Positions 18,484 to 26,237 of a stretch of DNA of 64,000 bases are shown here, one piece after another. The translations under genes were made by a program, and so were the position numbers. Source of the stretch: Chelativorans intermedius (GTDB lineage Bacteria > Pseudomonadota > Alphaproteobacteria > Rhizobiales > Rhizobiaceae). How positions within the stretch are numbered: the first letter of the stretch is position 1; every line of letters starts with the position of its first letter. The stretch covers positions 1 to 64,000 of the forward strand of contig NZ_JAODNW010000020.1 in assembly GCF_025398255.1 (NCBI RefSeq). Reading direction: 5' to 3'. The notes below the pieces were generated by a model. The model made no database searches. It had not been told where the DNA came from and worked only from the letters and a program-made list of their open reading frames with translations.

Positions 18484-18864
18484 ATGGCGCAATGGCCCTA
18501 CAACACAAGCACCTGGCAACGGCTAAGGCTGGCGAAGCTATCTACCAACCCGCTTTGCTATGCCTGCGAGCTGCGAGGGAAGATCGTGCCGGCGGTGGCA
18601 GTCGACCATGTGAAGCCGATCAAGCAGGGAGGCGAACCGTTCCCGCCGCTCGAAGGACTGATGAGCCTTTGCGAGCGCTGCCACAACGAAAAGACGAGCG
18701 CGACCGATCGACCGGATCGCATGTCGAGCGGCCGGCGCTTCAAAGGTTTCGATCTGAACGGCAATCCGATTGATCCGGCCGACGCTTGGCATGGGGGTGG
18801 GGGCGGTCAAATCACGAGAAACGATCGCGCCGGGGACCGATGCGCCCCCTCGGAAAATACTTAG
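18484..18864 (+). CDS. HNH endonuclease
   Basis: Protein of 126 residues with the HNH fold: two zinc-type pairs CYAC (about 27-30) and CERC (about 63-66), the metal-binding DHVKPI (His about 42) and CHNEKT. HNH proteins next to TerL are required for specific head-DNA packaging in several HK97-type phages, where they work with the terminase at cos sites. It lies 36 bp upstream of terL. Normally a P27-type TerS sits between the two; here none is seen. Confidence 0.88.
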   Translation: MAQWPYNTSTWQRLRLAKLSTNPLCYACELRGKIVPAVAVDHVKPIKQGGEPFPPLEGLMSLCERCHNEKTSATDRPDRMSSGRRFKGFDLNGNPIDPADAWHGGGGGQITRNDRAGDRCAPSENT

Positions 18865-18900
18865 TTTCAGGGACTTAGCCCCATATCGAGGTGATGACGG

Positions 18901-20526
18901 ATGGCACTTAGAGGCGTAGGAGCGAAGCCGCTTTCGGAACGGGGCAAGGTCGACCAACGGCCCGTCATGCCCTGGGAAGAACCCGGCCTGACCCGTGCCG
19001 AGCGCGTGATTGCCTTCTGCGAAGACCTGCCAATCACGGCCGGCAAGCTCGCGGGCACGAAGATGGTGCTTCGCGAGTGGCAGCGGGCCTATATCCGCGC
19101 CGTCTATGCCGAGGACGGCGAGGGGCGCCGGCCGATCCGCACGGCCGTGCTCTGCATGGGCCGCAAAAACGGCAAGACGCAGCTCGCGGCTGCGCTGGCG
19201 CTCTGTCACCTGCTGGGGCCGGAAGCCGAGCCGCGCGGCGAGGTCTATTCCTGCGCGCTCACCCGCGACCAGGCGGCGAAGCTCTTTGCCGAGATGGCCG
19301 CGATCCTCCAGGCGCATGAAGAGCTGGACGATCGCTGCAACATCGTCCGGTTCACGAAGCAAATCGAAGTGCTGAGCGGCGTCGGGGCCGGCTCGATCTA
19401 TTCGGCGCTGTCCGCCGACGCGGGAAGCAAGCTGGGGCTGTCGCCTTCCTTCGTCGTCTATGACGAGCTGGGCAGCGCGCCGAATCGTGCCCTTTTCGAT
19501 GCCATGGACACGGCAACCGGCGCGCGCGAGAACCCGCTGATGATGGTCATATCCACTCAGGCGGCGGCGGATCATGCCGTCATGTCTGAGCTGGTCGACT
19601 ATGGCTTGCGCGTCCAGGCCGGCGACGTGGCCGACCCGTCCTTTCACCTGACGCTCTATGCCGCGCCGGATGACGCCGATCCTTGGCATCCCGACACCTG
19701 GCGCATGGCGAACCCGGCGATCGGGGATTTCCGCTCCTATGAGGACGTGAAACGGCAGGCCGACCAGGCGAAGCTGGTGCCGTCGAAGGAGGCGGCGTTC
19801 CGAAATTTGATCCTCAATCAGCGCGTTTCCGCCGTTTCGCGCTTCATCCACAAGGCCGAATGGGACGCCTGCGCCGGCACGGTCGATATCGCCTCGCTCG
19901 ACGGCCGCGAGTGCTATGCCGGCCTCGACCTGGGCGCGACACGCGACCTGACCGCCTTCGTCATGGTGTTCCCCGATGAGAAAGGCCATTTCGATGTGCT
20001 CGCCCGCTTCTTCATGCCGGAATCCAACATCGAGGACCGATCGAACGAGGACCGCGTGCCCTACGACGTGTGGGCAAAGCAGGGGCTTATCACGCTCATT
20101 CCCGGCGCGACGATCGATCCGGGCTTTGTCGCGGACGTGCTGGCGAACGCGGCCGCGCGCTACAACATGCAGGCGCTGGCGTATGATCGCTGGCGCATCG
20201 AGGACCTGAAACGCGAACTGGGGCTGATCGGTGCGAACCTGCCGCTGACGCCGTTTGGGCAAGGCTTTAAGGATTTCTCGCCCGCCGTGGACATGCTGGA
20301 GCGATGCGTTGCCGAGAAGCTGCTCAGGCACGGCGGCAACCCGGTGCTCAACATGTGCGCCGCGAACGCCGTGGTGACGCGCGATCCGGCCGGCGGGCGC
20401 AAGCTCGACAAGTCGAAGGCGGCGGGCCGGATCGACGGGCTTGTGGCGCTGGCGATGGCGCTCAGCATCTCGAAGCGGCACGAGCCGGAAGCGTTGCCGG
20501 CATGCCTGGCAGAGTTGATGGCCTGA
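18901..20526 (+). CDS. Satellite large terminase (TerL)
   Basis: HK97-type terminase large subunit, 541 residues, full length. The ATPase domain shows Walker A MGRKNGKT (86-93) and Walker B VVYDELGS (about 185-192). The RNase H-like nuclease domain begins CYAGLDLGATRDLTAF (about 339-354), with its first catalytic Asp, and ends near GRIDGLVALAMAL. It should translocate element DNA into the element's own heads. It is unrelated at sequence level to the interrupted GTA terminase beyond the common fold. Confidence 0.93.
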   Translation: MALRGVGAKPLSERGKVDQRPVMPWEEPGLTRAERVIAFCEDLPITAGKLAGTKMVLREWQRAYIRAVYAEDGEGRRPIRTAVLCMGRKNGKTQLAAALALCHLLGPEAEPRGEVYSCALTRDQAAKLFAEMAAILQAHEELDDRCNIVRFTKQIEVLSGVGAGSIYSALSADAGSKLGLSPSFVVYDELGSAPNRALFDAMDTATGARENPLMMVISTQAAADHAVMSELVDYGLRVQAGDVADPSFHLTLYAAPDDADPWHPDTWRMANPAIGDFRSYEDVKRQADQAKLVPSKEAAFRNLILNQRVSAVSRFIHKAEWDACAGTVDIASLDGRECYAGLDLGATRDLTAFVMVFPDEKGHFDVLARFFMPESNIEDRSNEDRVPYDVWAKQGLITLIPGATIDPGFVADVLANAAARYNMQALAYDRWRIEDLKRELGLIGANLPLTPFGQGFKDFSPAVDMLERCVAEKLLRHGGNPVLNMCAANAVVTRDPAGGRKLDKSKAAGRIDGLVALAMALSISKRHEPEALPACLAELMA

Positions 20527-20537
20527 TTTCAGCCCTG

Positions 20538-20765
20538 CTAGTTGCGCCAGTTTTGCTTGAATTCGTCGTCAAACCACATCTCGGCATCGTACATCGGTCC
20601 CATGGTCGACCGGAAGTCGAGATAGCCGCCGTAGCCCTTTTCTCTCAGCCACGAGACAAAGTCCGAGAAGCTAGGGAAGCTCTCTGCCGTCATCGGCAGG
20701 CCGCGTTCATTCGAATACTGGGTGCAGAGGTATCGAATAGCCTTCTCACACTCGCCTTTCTTCAT
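20538..20765 (-). CDS. Hypothetical satellite protein on the minus strand
   Basis: Protein of 75 residues, the only gene of the element that reads leftward. It starts MKKGECEKAIRYL and carries a compact aromatic-rich core (FSDFVSWLREKGYGGYLDFRS, positions about 33-53) and AEMWFDDEFKQ. I recall similar small proteins in rhizobial and methylobacterial prophages but no function. Convergent to TerL with 11 bp between. Its opposite orientation suggests an accessory (moron-like) gene. Confidence 0.6.
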   Translation of the reverse strand: MKKGECEKAIRYLCTQYSNERGLPMTAESFPSFSDFVSWLREKGYGGYLDFRSTMGPMYDAEMWFDDEFKQNWRN

Positions 20766-20963
20766 GCCGTCCCTCTCGTTTCGGAGCGCGTTGACCTTCC
20801 GGCCGAACAAGCGCAAAGTAAGCGCACCGACCGGGCGTTGGCGCGCCCGGCCGGCACTTGCCACCAACAGCCATAGCGGGGCTGATGATGACCGACTCAC
20901 CAAATACCACATTTCCGTCTGCTGTCCCGTCATGGCTTCCACCAAGCTATGGAGACAAAGGAC

Positions 20964-21233
20964 ATGCAGGACACTTCGGCAGTTGCGGCACCGGCAGAGG
21001 ATGCCATAAGCCTCGTTCTCGATGCGCGGGATCAACTGACGGCAGTTGGGGACCTTGTAAACTTGCTCTACCACGCCTGTGAAGGTCTGACCGGCAAGCG
21101 TGGCCATGCGATTACGCGCGGCTGCTACGTTGTCTCGAATGAATTGGAGAAGGCGGAGGCGCTTCTGGACACCGCGTTGAGTGAGTTCAGGGGCGAGCGC
21201 GACCAGGCGAGCACCGAGAAATCCACAGGCTAA
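20964..21233 (+). CDS. Hypothetical satellite protein
   Basis: Protein of 89 residues, mainly helical, with SLVLDARDQLTAVGDLVNLLYHA (quoted positions about 16-38) and a charged C-terminus. GGAG lies 9 nt upstream of the ATG at 20964; an ATG five codons further up (20949) is the alternative. No recognisable domain. It is the first of a short run of small genes between the terminase and capsid modules. Confidence 0.5.
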   Translation: MQDTSAVAAPAEDAISLVLDARDQLTAVGDLVNLLYHACEGLTGKRGHAITRGCYVVSNELEKAEALLDTALSEFRGERDQASTEKSTG

Positions 21234-21260
21234 GCCTGATCGTTGCCATTTCGATTTCAT

Positions 21261-21275
21261 TTTGGTAAAACCAAA
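21261..21275. promoter_or_regulatory. Inverted repeat TTTGGT-AAA-ACCAAA
   Basis: A perfect 6-bp inverted repeat with a 3-base spacer (21261-21266 and 21270-21275), 13 bp before the ATG of the next gene. Position and symmetry suit an operator for a dimeric regulator acting on this and the following head genes. Confidence 0.5.
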
Positions 21276-21287
21276 TCAGGGGGCGAG

Positions 21288-21926
21288 ATGGCAACGGTTT
21301 CTCAGCTCGTGGAGATGATGGCCACCGTGACGATGACGGAGAAGAAGACCGTCAATGTCTACGCGCGGGCGCTGATCGATAGAGGCGCGCTCCCTAAGAG
21401 CAGCGGGCGCGCGATCGCCCATGTGAAAACAGAGCACGCAGCGAAGTTGCTTTTGGCGATCGCGCTCAAGCCTAAGATCAAGGTCGCGGCCGACGTGGTG
21501 GACATCTACTGCCGTCTCGAAGCGAAGACGAAGGAAGGGACCGTTACAGCGCTATCGGTTATCGAAGATCTCTTTGGCGCTGCCTCTGCCGGTGGCATCC
21601 GTGATCATGAATGGACCGACGTTGCGATTGTCGTTTTCGAGGATCGGCTGGGGATCGACGTGCATCTGCCGGCGAGCCGCCACAGCAAGAAGTCGGATCG
21701 CGTGCTCCATTTTCGGTTTCCGGCAGGGGCCGACGTAGGCGAACTGGAGCGCTTCGTCATCAGCCCCAATCCTTTCTTCTCACGGCGAGCGAACATCCCG
21801 TTCGACGCGCTCGTCTTCATTTGCCAGCTCATGCAGGCGCGCCAAGCAGGCAGCACCCCTCAAGGCGACGAAGCGGTCGGCAGGCTCTTGTCCCTCGTCC
21901 AGGCTGATGAGGAAGAGCACGAATGA
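21288..21926 (+). CDS. Hypothetical DNA-binding satellite protein
   Basis: Protein of 212 residues. The N-terminal ~75 residues (MATVSQLVEMMATVTMTEKK and onward to AAKLLLAIAL) resemble a helical domain common at the start of proteobacterial phage proteins and likely to bind DNA. The C-terminal part is mixed alpha/beta and not recognised. GGGGGC precedes the ATG. It is preceded by a perfect inverted repeat, so it may control its own operon. A TerS-like role is also possible, since no other TerS is seen. Confidence 0.5.
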   Translation: MATVSQLVEMMATVTMTEKKTVNVYARALIDRGALPKSSGRAIAHVKTEHAAKLLLAIALKPKIKVAADVVDIYCRLEAKTKEGTVTALSVIEDLFGAASAGGIRDHEWTDVAIVVFEDRLGIDVHLPASRHSKKSDRVLHFRFPAGADVGELERFVISPNPFFSRRANIPFDALVFICQLMQARQAGSTPQGDEAVGRLLSLVQADEEEHE

Positions 21927-22219
21927 GCGATCGCCACAAATGGGCGGGCATCCAACCCGCGAAGATGGCCGAAATCGCCAATCGCTATGAGGCGGCTTGT
22001 CTCGTAGCGATGCAGCGCGCTCGCCAGCTTGAAAGTGACGACGCAAAATTCGCGGCGCATTTCACCAAGCTCCGCGAAGGTATCTGGGCCGGTGTCGCTC
22101 AAGAGCTTCGCGACGTTGGTTGTCCGGAGCACCGGGTGGCCCGCGAAGTCGCCAATGTAGTGAATTTTGCTGTCAGAAAGCGCGCTCTCGAAGGATTGCC
22201 GGCGAAGGGGCGCGCATGA
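21923..22219 (+). CDS. Hypothetical satellite protein
   Basis: Protein of 98 residues, entirely helical by composition, with repeated Ala-Glu-Arg segments (AEIANRYEAACLVAMQRARQ, about 16-35). The ATG overlaps the previous stop as ATGA, so the two products are made together. No recognised domain. Confidence 0.5.
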   Translation: MSDRHKWAGIQPAKMAEIANRYEAACLVAMQRARQLESDDAKFAAHFTKLREGIWAGVAQELRDVGCPEHRVAREVANVVNFAVRKRALEGLPAKGRA

Positions 22220-22308
22220 TTGTCCACAGGAATTTTCTCCCCACCCTCCATTCGCGGCGCATCATTCGCACCGTGTTTTCGCGTCGTGAGACGCCATTTC
22301 CCTGTGCC

Positions 22309-22351
22309 GGGTCCACCCGGCCCGATGGACCCTCAACCCGCCGTGAGGCGG
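22309..22351. promoter_or_regulatory. Two hairpins in the capsid leader
   Basis: GGGTCCA/TGGACCC (22309-22315 with 22326-22332) and CCGCC/GGCGG (22338-22342 with 22347-22351, loop GTGA) follow each other in the 160-bp spacer before the capsid gene. There is no T-run. They may control processing or translation of the strongly needed capsid message. Confidence 0.35.
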
Positions 22352-22379
22352 CTAATCCCCAAGATGGAGAGCTAATGTC

Positions 22380-23624
22380 ATGCAACTACAGGCTTTGAAA
22401 GAGCAGCGCGCCGCAAAAATCGCGGAAATGCGGGCAATCAACGAAAAGGCTTCGAACGACAACCGCGACCTTGACGAGGGCGAGCGCAAGCAGTTCGACG
22501 CGCTTGAGAAAGAGGTGCGAGGGCTGGGCGACCAGATCGACCGGGCGGAAAAACTGGCGACCTACGAACGGCTTGAAGCCGCTGGCGAGCATATCGGCGG
22601 CAACGGCGAAATGCGGCGCGAGCTGCGCAACTATTCGCTGGCGAAAGCCTCGACCGAAGCACTCGCGGGCAAGCTTTCCGGCCTCGAGGCTGAGGTTCAC
22701 CAGGAGCTTTCCAAAGGACGCGAGACGCGCGGCTTGATGGTTCCGACCGAGATCCTCTTGGGCGGCGCCGAAACCCGCGCACTCACCACCACGACGCCGG
22801 TTGCCGGACCGGGCGGAAACCTTATCCGCACCGACCTGGCGAGCATGACCGACCGTCGCCGGCCGGCGCTCAAGGTGGAAAGCCTTGGGGCGACCGTGCT
22901 TCGCGGCCTCATCGGCAACCTCGACCTTCCCCGCCTTGCGGAAAGCGGCACGGCGCACTGGATTGCCGAGCACTCCGACACCACCCGTTCGGATGCTCAG
23001 TTCTCGAAAAAGAGCATGGGACCGAAAACGGTTTCCGGCGAATACGAGCTGTCGCGCCGGATGCTGTTGCAGTCTCAGGAGGCTATCGAGACGATCCTTC
23101 GTCGCGACCTTGGCTTTATCCTCGCCCAGGCGCTCGACCTCGCGTCAATCAAGGGCGGCGGCGCCAATGAGCCGACCGGCATCATGGCCGACGCGGACGT
23201 GACGGAATTGACCGCTGCCGCGCTCGACACTGCCGCCACGGCCGACATGATCGCCGCCCTGGAAATTGATGACGTGACCGGCACGCGTGCTTTCCTCACG
23301 CACCCGGCCGTCATGGCGATCGCCCGCAAGCGGGAGGACAACGACGGGCTTCCGATCCCGATCGCGACCACCTTCCACAATGAGCGCGTGGAGAGCACCA
23401 CCCAGGTTCCGGTTGTCACCGCCGGCCCACCTGAAACCCGCGCGCTCATCTATGGCGAATGGGCGAGCCTCTATCTCGGCTACTGGTCCGGCGTCGATAT
23501 CCTGATGAACCCCTACCATGCGGACGTGGCGAGCAAAGGCGGCGTTCTGCTTCACGCCTTCCTCGACACGGATGTTGTGGTGCGGCACCCGGAAGCCTTT
23601 CGGTGGATGGAGATTACGGGCTGA
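22380..23624 (+). CDS. Satellite major capsid protein (HK97 fold)
   Basis: HK97-family capsid protein, 414 residues. A highly charged helical N-terminus (1-~70) looks like the scaffolding delta domain that the prohead protease removes. The HK97 core follows from about residue 130 (GGNLIRTDL, SGEYELSRRMLLQS, GGGANEPTGIM). It is distinct from the GTA capsid protein encoded 7 kb downstream. The stop shares one base with the start of the connector gene. Confidence 0.93.
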   Translation: MQLQALKEQRAAKIAEMRAINEKASNDNRDLDEGERKQFDALEKEVRGLGDQIDRAEKLATYERLEAAGEHIGGNGEMRRELRNYSLAKASTEALAGKLSGLEAEVHQELSKGRETRGLMVPTEILLGGAETRALTTTTPVAGPGGNLIRTDLASMTDRRRPALKVESLGATVLRGLIGNLDLPRLAESGTAHWIAEHSDTTRSDAQFSKKSMGPKTVSGEYELSRRMLLQSQEAIETILRRDLGFILAQALDLASIKGGGANEPTGIMADADVTELTAAALDTAATADMIAALEIDDVTGTRAFLTHPAVMAIARKREDNDGLPIPIATTFHNERVESTTQVPVVTAGPPETRALIYGEWASLYLGYWSGVDILMNPYHADVASKGGVLLHAFLDTDVVVRHPEAFRWMEITG

Positions 23625-23887
23625 TGGTTGACCTCGCGTCCGCAAAGCTGTTCTGCCGCGTCGATCACGACGACGACGACGCCGTTATCACGGCTGCGAT
23701 TGCGGCCGCGACCGATCACCTCGAAAGCATCGGCGTGGACACCAGTTCCTCGCCGGTGCCTCCCGCCGTCGAGCAAGCCATTCTCATGCTCGTGGCGTTT
23801 TTCTACGACCACCGCGACGACACGGAAGCGAAGCCGCAAGGCATGATCGATCGGCTGGTTTCTCCCTACCGGGAGGGCTGGCTATGA
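23624..23887 (+). CDS. Satellite head-tail connector (Gp6-like)
   Basis: Protein of 87 residues matching the Gp6-like head-tail connector family (phage QLRG/HK97 gp6 type): an N-terminal AKLFCRVDHDDDDAVI helix and VEQAILMLVAFFYDHR (about 49-64). The GTA connector at 31445 carries the same pattern (HLRIDHDSEDTLI and LLKRAIMILVAYWYEFR). The protein forms a ring under the portal. Confidence 0.82.
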   Translation: MVDLASAKLFCRVDHDDDDAVITAAIAAATDHLESIGVDTSSSPVPPAVEQAILMLVAFFYDHRDDTEAKPQGMIDRLVSPYREGWL

Positions 23888-24417
23888 CCATGGAAAAGCG
23901 CGCGCTCGCTATCGAGGTTCGCACCAACGGCCGGCGCTTGGAAGGCTACGCGGCGACATTCAACAATCCGGCCGATATCGGCGGGCGGTTTATCGAGACG
24001 ATCGCTCCAGGCGCCTTCGCGGCGTCCCTCAGGGGCAGGAACGACATCCTCGCCCTTGTGGATCACGACCCCGGCCGCGTGCTCGCCCGCACCCGTTCCG
24101 GCACCCTCAGGCTTGCTGAGGACAGCAAGGGCTTGGCCTTCGACCTGGACTTGCCCGACACCTCTTACGGCCGCGACGTGCTCGCCCTGGCCGAACGCGG
24201 CGACGTTGGCGGAATGAGCTTTGGCTTTACCGCCTTCGATGAGCACCGCGACGGCGACAAGCGCGAGCTGCGCGGAGTGGAGCTTCACGAGGTTTCCGTT
24301 GTGCTGTCCTGGCCGGCCTATCAGGGCACCGTCATTCATGCCCGGTCGCTCGAAAAGCCGGCACCGTTCCGGCTCTATGCCGATCGCGCGCTCAGGATTT
24401 TGGAGCTTATGCAATGA
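23884..24417 (+). CDS. Satellite prohead protease
   Basis: HK97-family (U35) prohead maturation protease, 177 residues. The catalytic His is in VDHDPGRVLAR (H61) and the catalytic Ser in GGMSFGF (S112). It would cleave the delta domain of the capsid protein during head assembly. The gene overlaps both neighbours by 4 bp. Note the order capsid-connector-protease-portal, opposite to the portal-protease-capsid order of the GTA and most phages. Confidence 0.92.
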   Translation: MTMEKRALAIEVRTNGRRLEGYAATFNNPADIGGRFIETIAPGAFAASLRGRNDILALVDHDPGRVLARTRSGTLRLAEDSKGLAFDLDLPDTSYGRDVLALAERGDVGGMSFGFTAFDEHRDGDKRELRGVELHEVSVVLSWPAYQGTVIHARSLEKPAPFRLYADRALRILELMQ

Positions 24418-25646
24418 GCTTTTTGGACCGCATTCTCCGGCGCTCGAAACCCGCCGAAACCCGTATCGCTTCAAGCGACCCCTATCTTGCCGAATGGTTC
24501 GGCCTAACCGGCGGGCTTGGCAGCTACGTCGATGCTGAGCGGGCGACCGGCCTTTCCACGGCTCACGCCTGCATTTCGATCGTGTCTCAGGCGCTATCGG
24601 CGGTGCCGCTGAACCTCTACCGGCGGACTGGCAACGGCGGCCGCGAACGGGCGACCGATCATCCACTTTATGGCGCGCTGCACGACATCGCGAACCCGAC
24701 GCAAACCGCCTTCGAGGCGCGGGAAATGCTCATTGCCAGTCTGCTTATCACCGGCAACGCCTATGCCGTGCTCGAATGGAACGGGCGCGGACAGGTGACG
24801 GCGCTCACGCCGCTGGACCCCGGAAGCGTGGCGGTGGAGCGGCTGGAAAGCGGCCGGCTGCGCTATCGCGTATCGAGCCGCACCGGCGGCGTCCGTATCT
24901 ACCTGCAGGACGAGATCCTCCACCTGCGATATCGCCTTGGGCGCGAGGGCGTCATGGGGCTGTCGCCTATCCAGTTGGCGCGCGAGACGTTCAACCTCGC
25001 CCTCACGCAACAGGACACCGCCGGCCGGCAAGCGGGCAAAAGCTTCCGGCCGGAAGGCGCGCTGGTCTTTCCCAACATGCTGCCTCAGGACAAGAAGGAC
25101 GCGGCCCTCGAAAGGCTGCGTACCAAGATCGAGGCCCAAAACACCACGAGCGGCGTGCTCGTGCTGGACGGCGGCGCGGAATGGCGCTCGTTCTCGATGA
25201 GCGCCAAGGACGCGGAATTTCTCGATAGCCGCAAGCTCACCAACCTGGACATTTGCCGCGTGTTTGGCGTGCCGCCGACCGTCGCGGGGATTACCGACAA
25301 CGCGACCTACAGCAACACGGACCAGGAGTCGCGGGCGCTCGTGGTGCGCTGCCTCGCTCCGATGGCAAAGCGTATCGAGCAGGCCATGAATGCGGCCATG
25401 CTGCCGCCTGAGGCTCGCAAGAGCCTGTTTGTGGAGCACGACCTTGCCGGCTTGCTCAGGGGCGACCTGAAAGCCCGCTATGAGGCTTACCGGATCGGCC
25501 GCGAATGGGGCTGGCTCTCCCCGAACGAAATCCGCGGATGGGAGAACATGCCGGAAATCGAGGGTGGCGACGAATATCTTTCGCCTCTCAACATGGTGCC
25601 GCTCGATGAGCGCGGCACCTCTGCCGGCGGCGGGGGCGTGGAATGA
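24414..25646 (+). CDS. Satellite portal protein
   Basis: HK97-family portal protein, 410 residues. The region VPLNLYRRTGNGG, LLITGNAYAVLEW (about 107-119) and the C-terminal clip/crown stretch VFGVPPTVAG (about 280-289) are typical. It forms the dodecameric DNA gate at one capsid vertex and binds TerL during packaging and the connector afterwards. ATGA overlaps link it to the protease and closure genes. Confidence 0.92.
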   Translation: MSFLDRILRRSKPAETRIASSDPYLAEWFGLTGGLGSYVDAERATGLSTAHACISIVSQALSAVPLNLYRRTGNGGRERATDHPLYGALHDIANPTQTAFEAREMLIASLLITGNAYAVLEWNGRGQVTALTPLDPGSVAVERLESGRLRYRVSSRTGGVRIYLQDEILHLRYRLGREGVMGLSPIQLARETFNLALTQQDTAGRQAGKSFRPEGALVFPNMLPQDKKDAALERLRTKIEAQNTTSGVLVLDGGAEWRSFSMSAKDAEFLDSRKLTNLDICRVFGVPPTVAGITDNATYSNTDQESRALVVRCLAPMAKRIEQAMNAAMLPPEARKSLFVEHDLAGLLRGDLKARYEAYRIGREWGWLSPNEIRGWENMPEIEGGDEYLSPLNMVPLDERGTSAGGGGVE

Positions 25647-25978
25647 CCGCAGCCGGCGACCTGGACAGGCGTATCGTCATCGAACGCTCGATAGTGGTGG
25701 GCCATGACGAATACAACTATCCGATTTACGATTGGCAGCCGCTGGCGACGGTCTCGGCTTCGCGCTCCGATGTATCGGACACCGAGCGCGCTGCATACGG
25801 CACCATCGTGTCCGAGCTGGTGAGCCGTTTCGTGATCCGCGCCGGCGGCCTTCAGTCGAGCGTCAGGCCGACCGACCGGCTCGCCTACGATGGAAGGACG
25901 TGGAACATCATGGGCGTCAAGGAGACCAAAGCCGGCCGCAACCGCTTCCTCGAAATCACGGCGAAGACAGGGGGGTAG
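25643..25978 (+). CDS. Satellite head-closure/head-tail adaptor protein
   Basis: Protein of 111 residues of the SPP1 gp16/HK97 gp10-like head-closure family. It opens LDRRIVIER, has a central beta-barrel-like region and ends with DRLAYDGRTWNIMGVKE. This is the piece that seals the head and presents the surface to which a tail binds, so it should determine which tail is used. Last head gene of the element. Confidence 0.8.
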   Translation: MTAAGDLDRRIVIERSIVVGHDEYNYPIYDWQPLATVSASRSDVSDTERAAYGTIVSELVSRFVIRAGGLQSSVRPTDRLAYDGRTWNIMGVKETKAGRNRFLEITAKTGG

Positions 25979-25982
25979 CACC

Positions 25983-26237
25983 GTGACCGCCTTCGACCGC
26001 CCGCCTTCCTATGTGTCCTGCGCCACGCTCGCGCGCGAGCTGGACGTGTCGGAAAGCACTGTGCATGAGATGGTGCGTAAGGGCGTCTTGCCACAGCCGG
26101 TGAAGCTTTCATCGGGCTGCGTTCGCTGGCGCTGGGCTGATGTGGATATGGCCCTTGGCTCCATGTCTGCAAGCCGAGCGGCGGGAGCCTCGGCTGATCC
26201 CTTCCTTGCGGGGGCACGCGATGCCACGTCAGCGTAA
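25983..26237 (+). CDS. AlpA/excisionase-like HTH protein
   Basis: Protein of 84 residues with a MerR/AlpA-type winged HTH: SCATLARELDVSESTVHEMV (about 10-29) followed by RKGVLPQPVKLSSG and RWRWADVDMAL. AlpA proteins control integration/excision and gene expression in PICIs and P4-like satellites. The start is a GTG with a G-rich ribosome-binding site. The stop overlaps the integrase start, so both are co-expressed. Confidence 0.75.
   Translation: MTAFDRPPSYVSCATLARELDVSESTVHEMVRKGVLPQPVKLSSGCVRWRWADVDMALGSMSASRAAGASADPFLAGARDATSA

Noticed and set aside
22216-22398. Small frame after the 98-residue satellite gene
   Set aside because: The composition is unlike its neighbours, it has no ribosome-binding site and it contains the two leader hairpins of the capsid gene.
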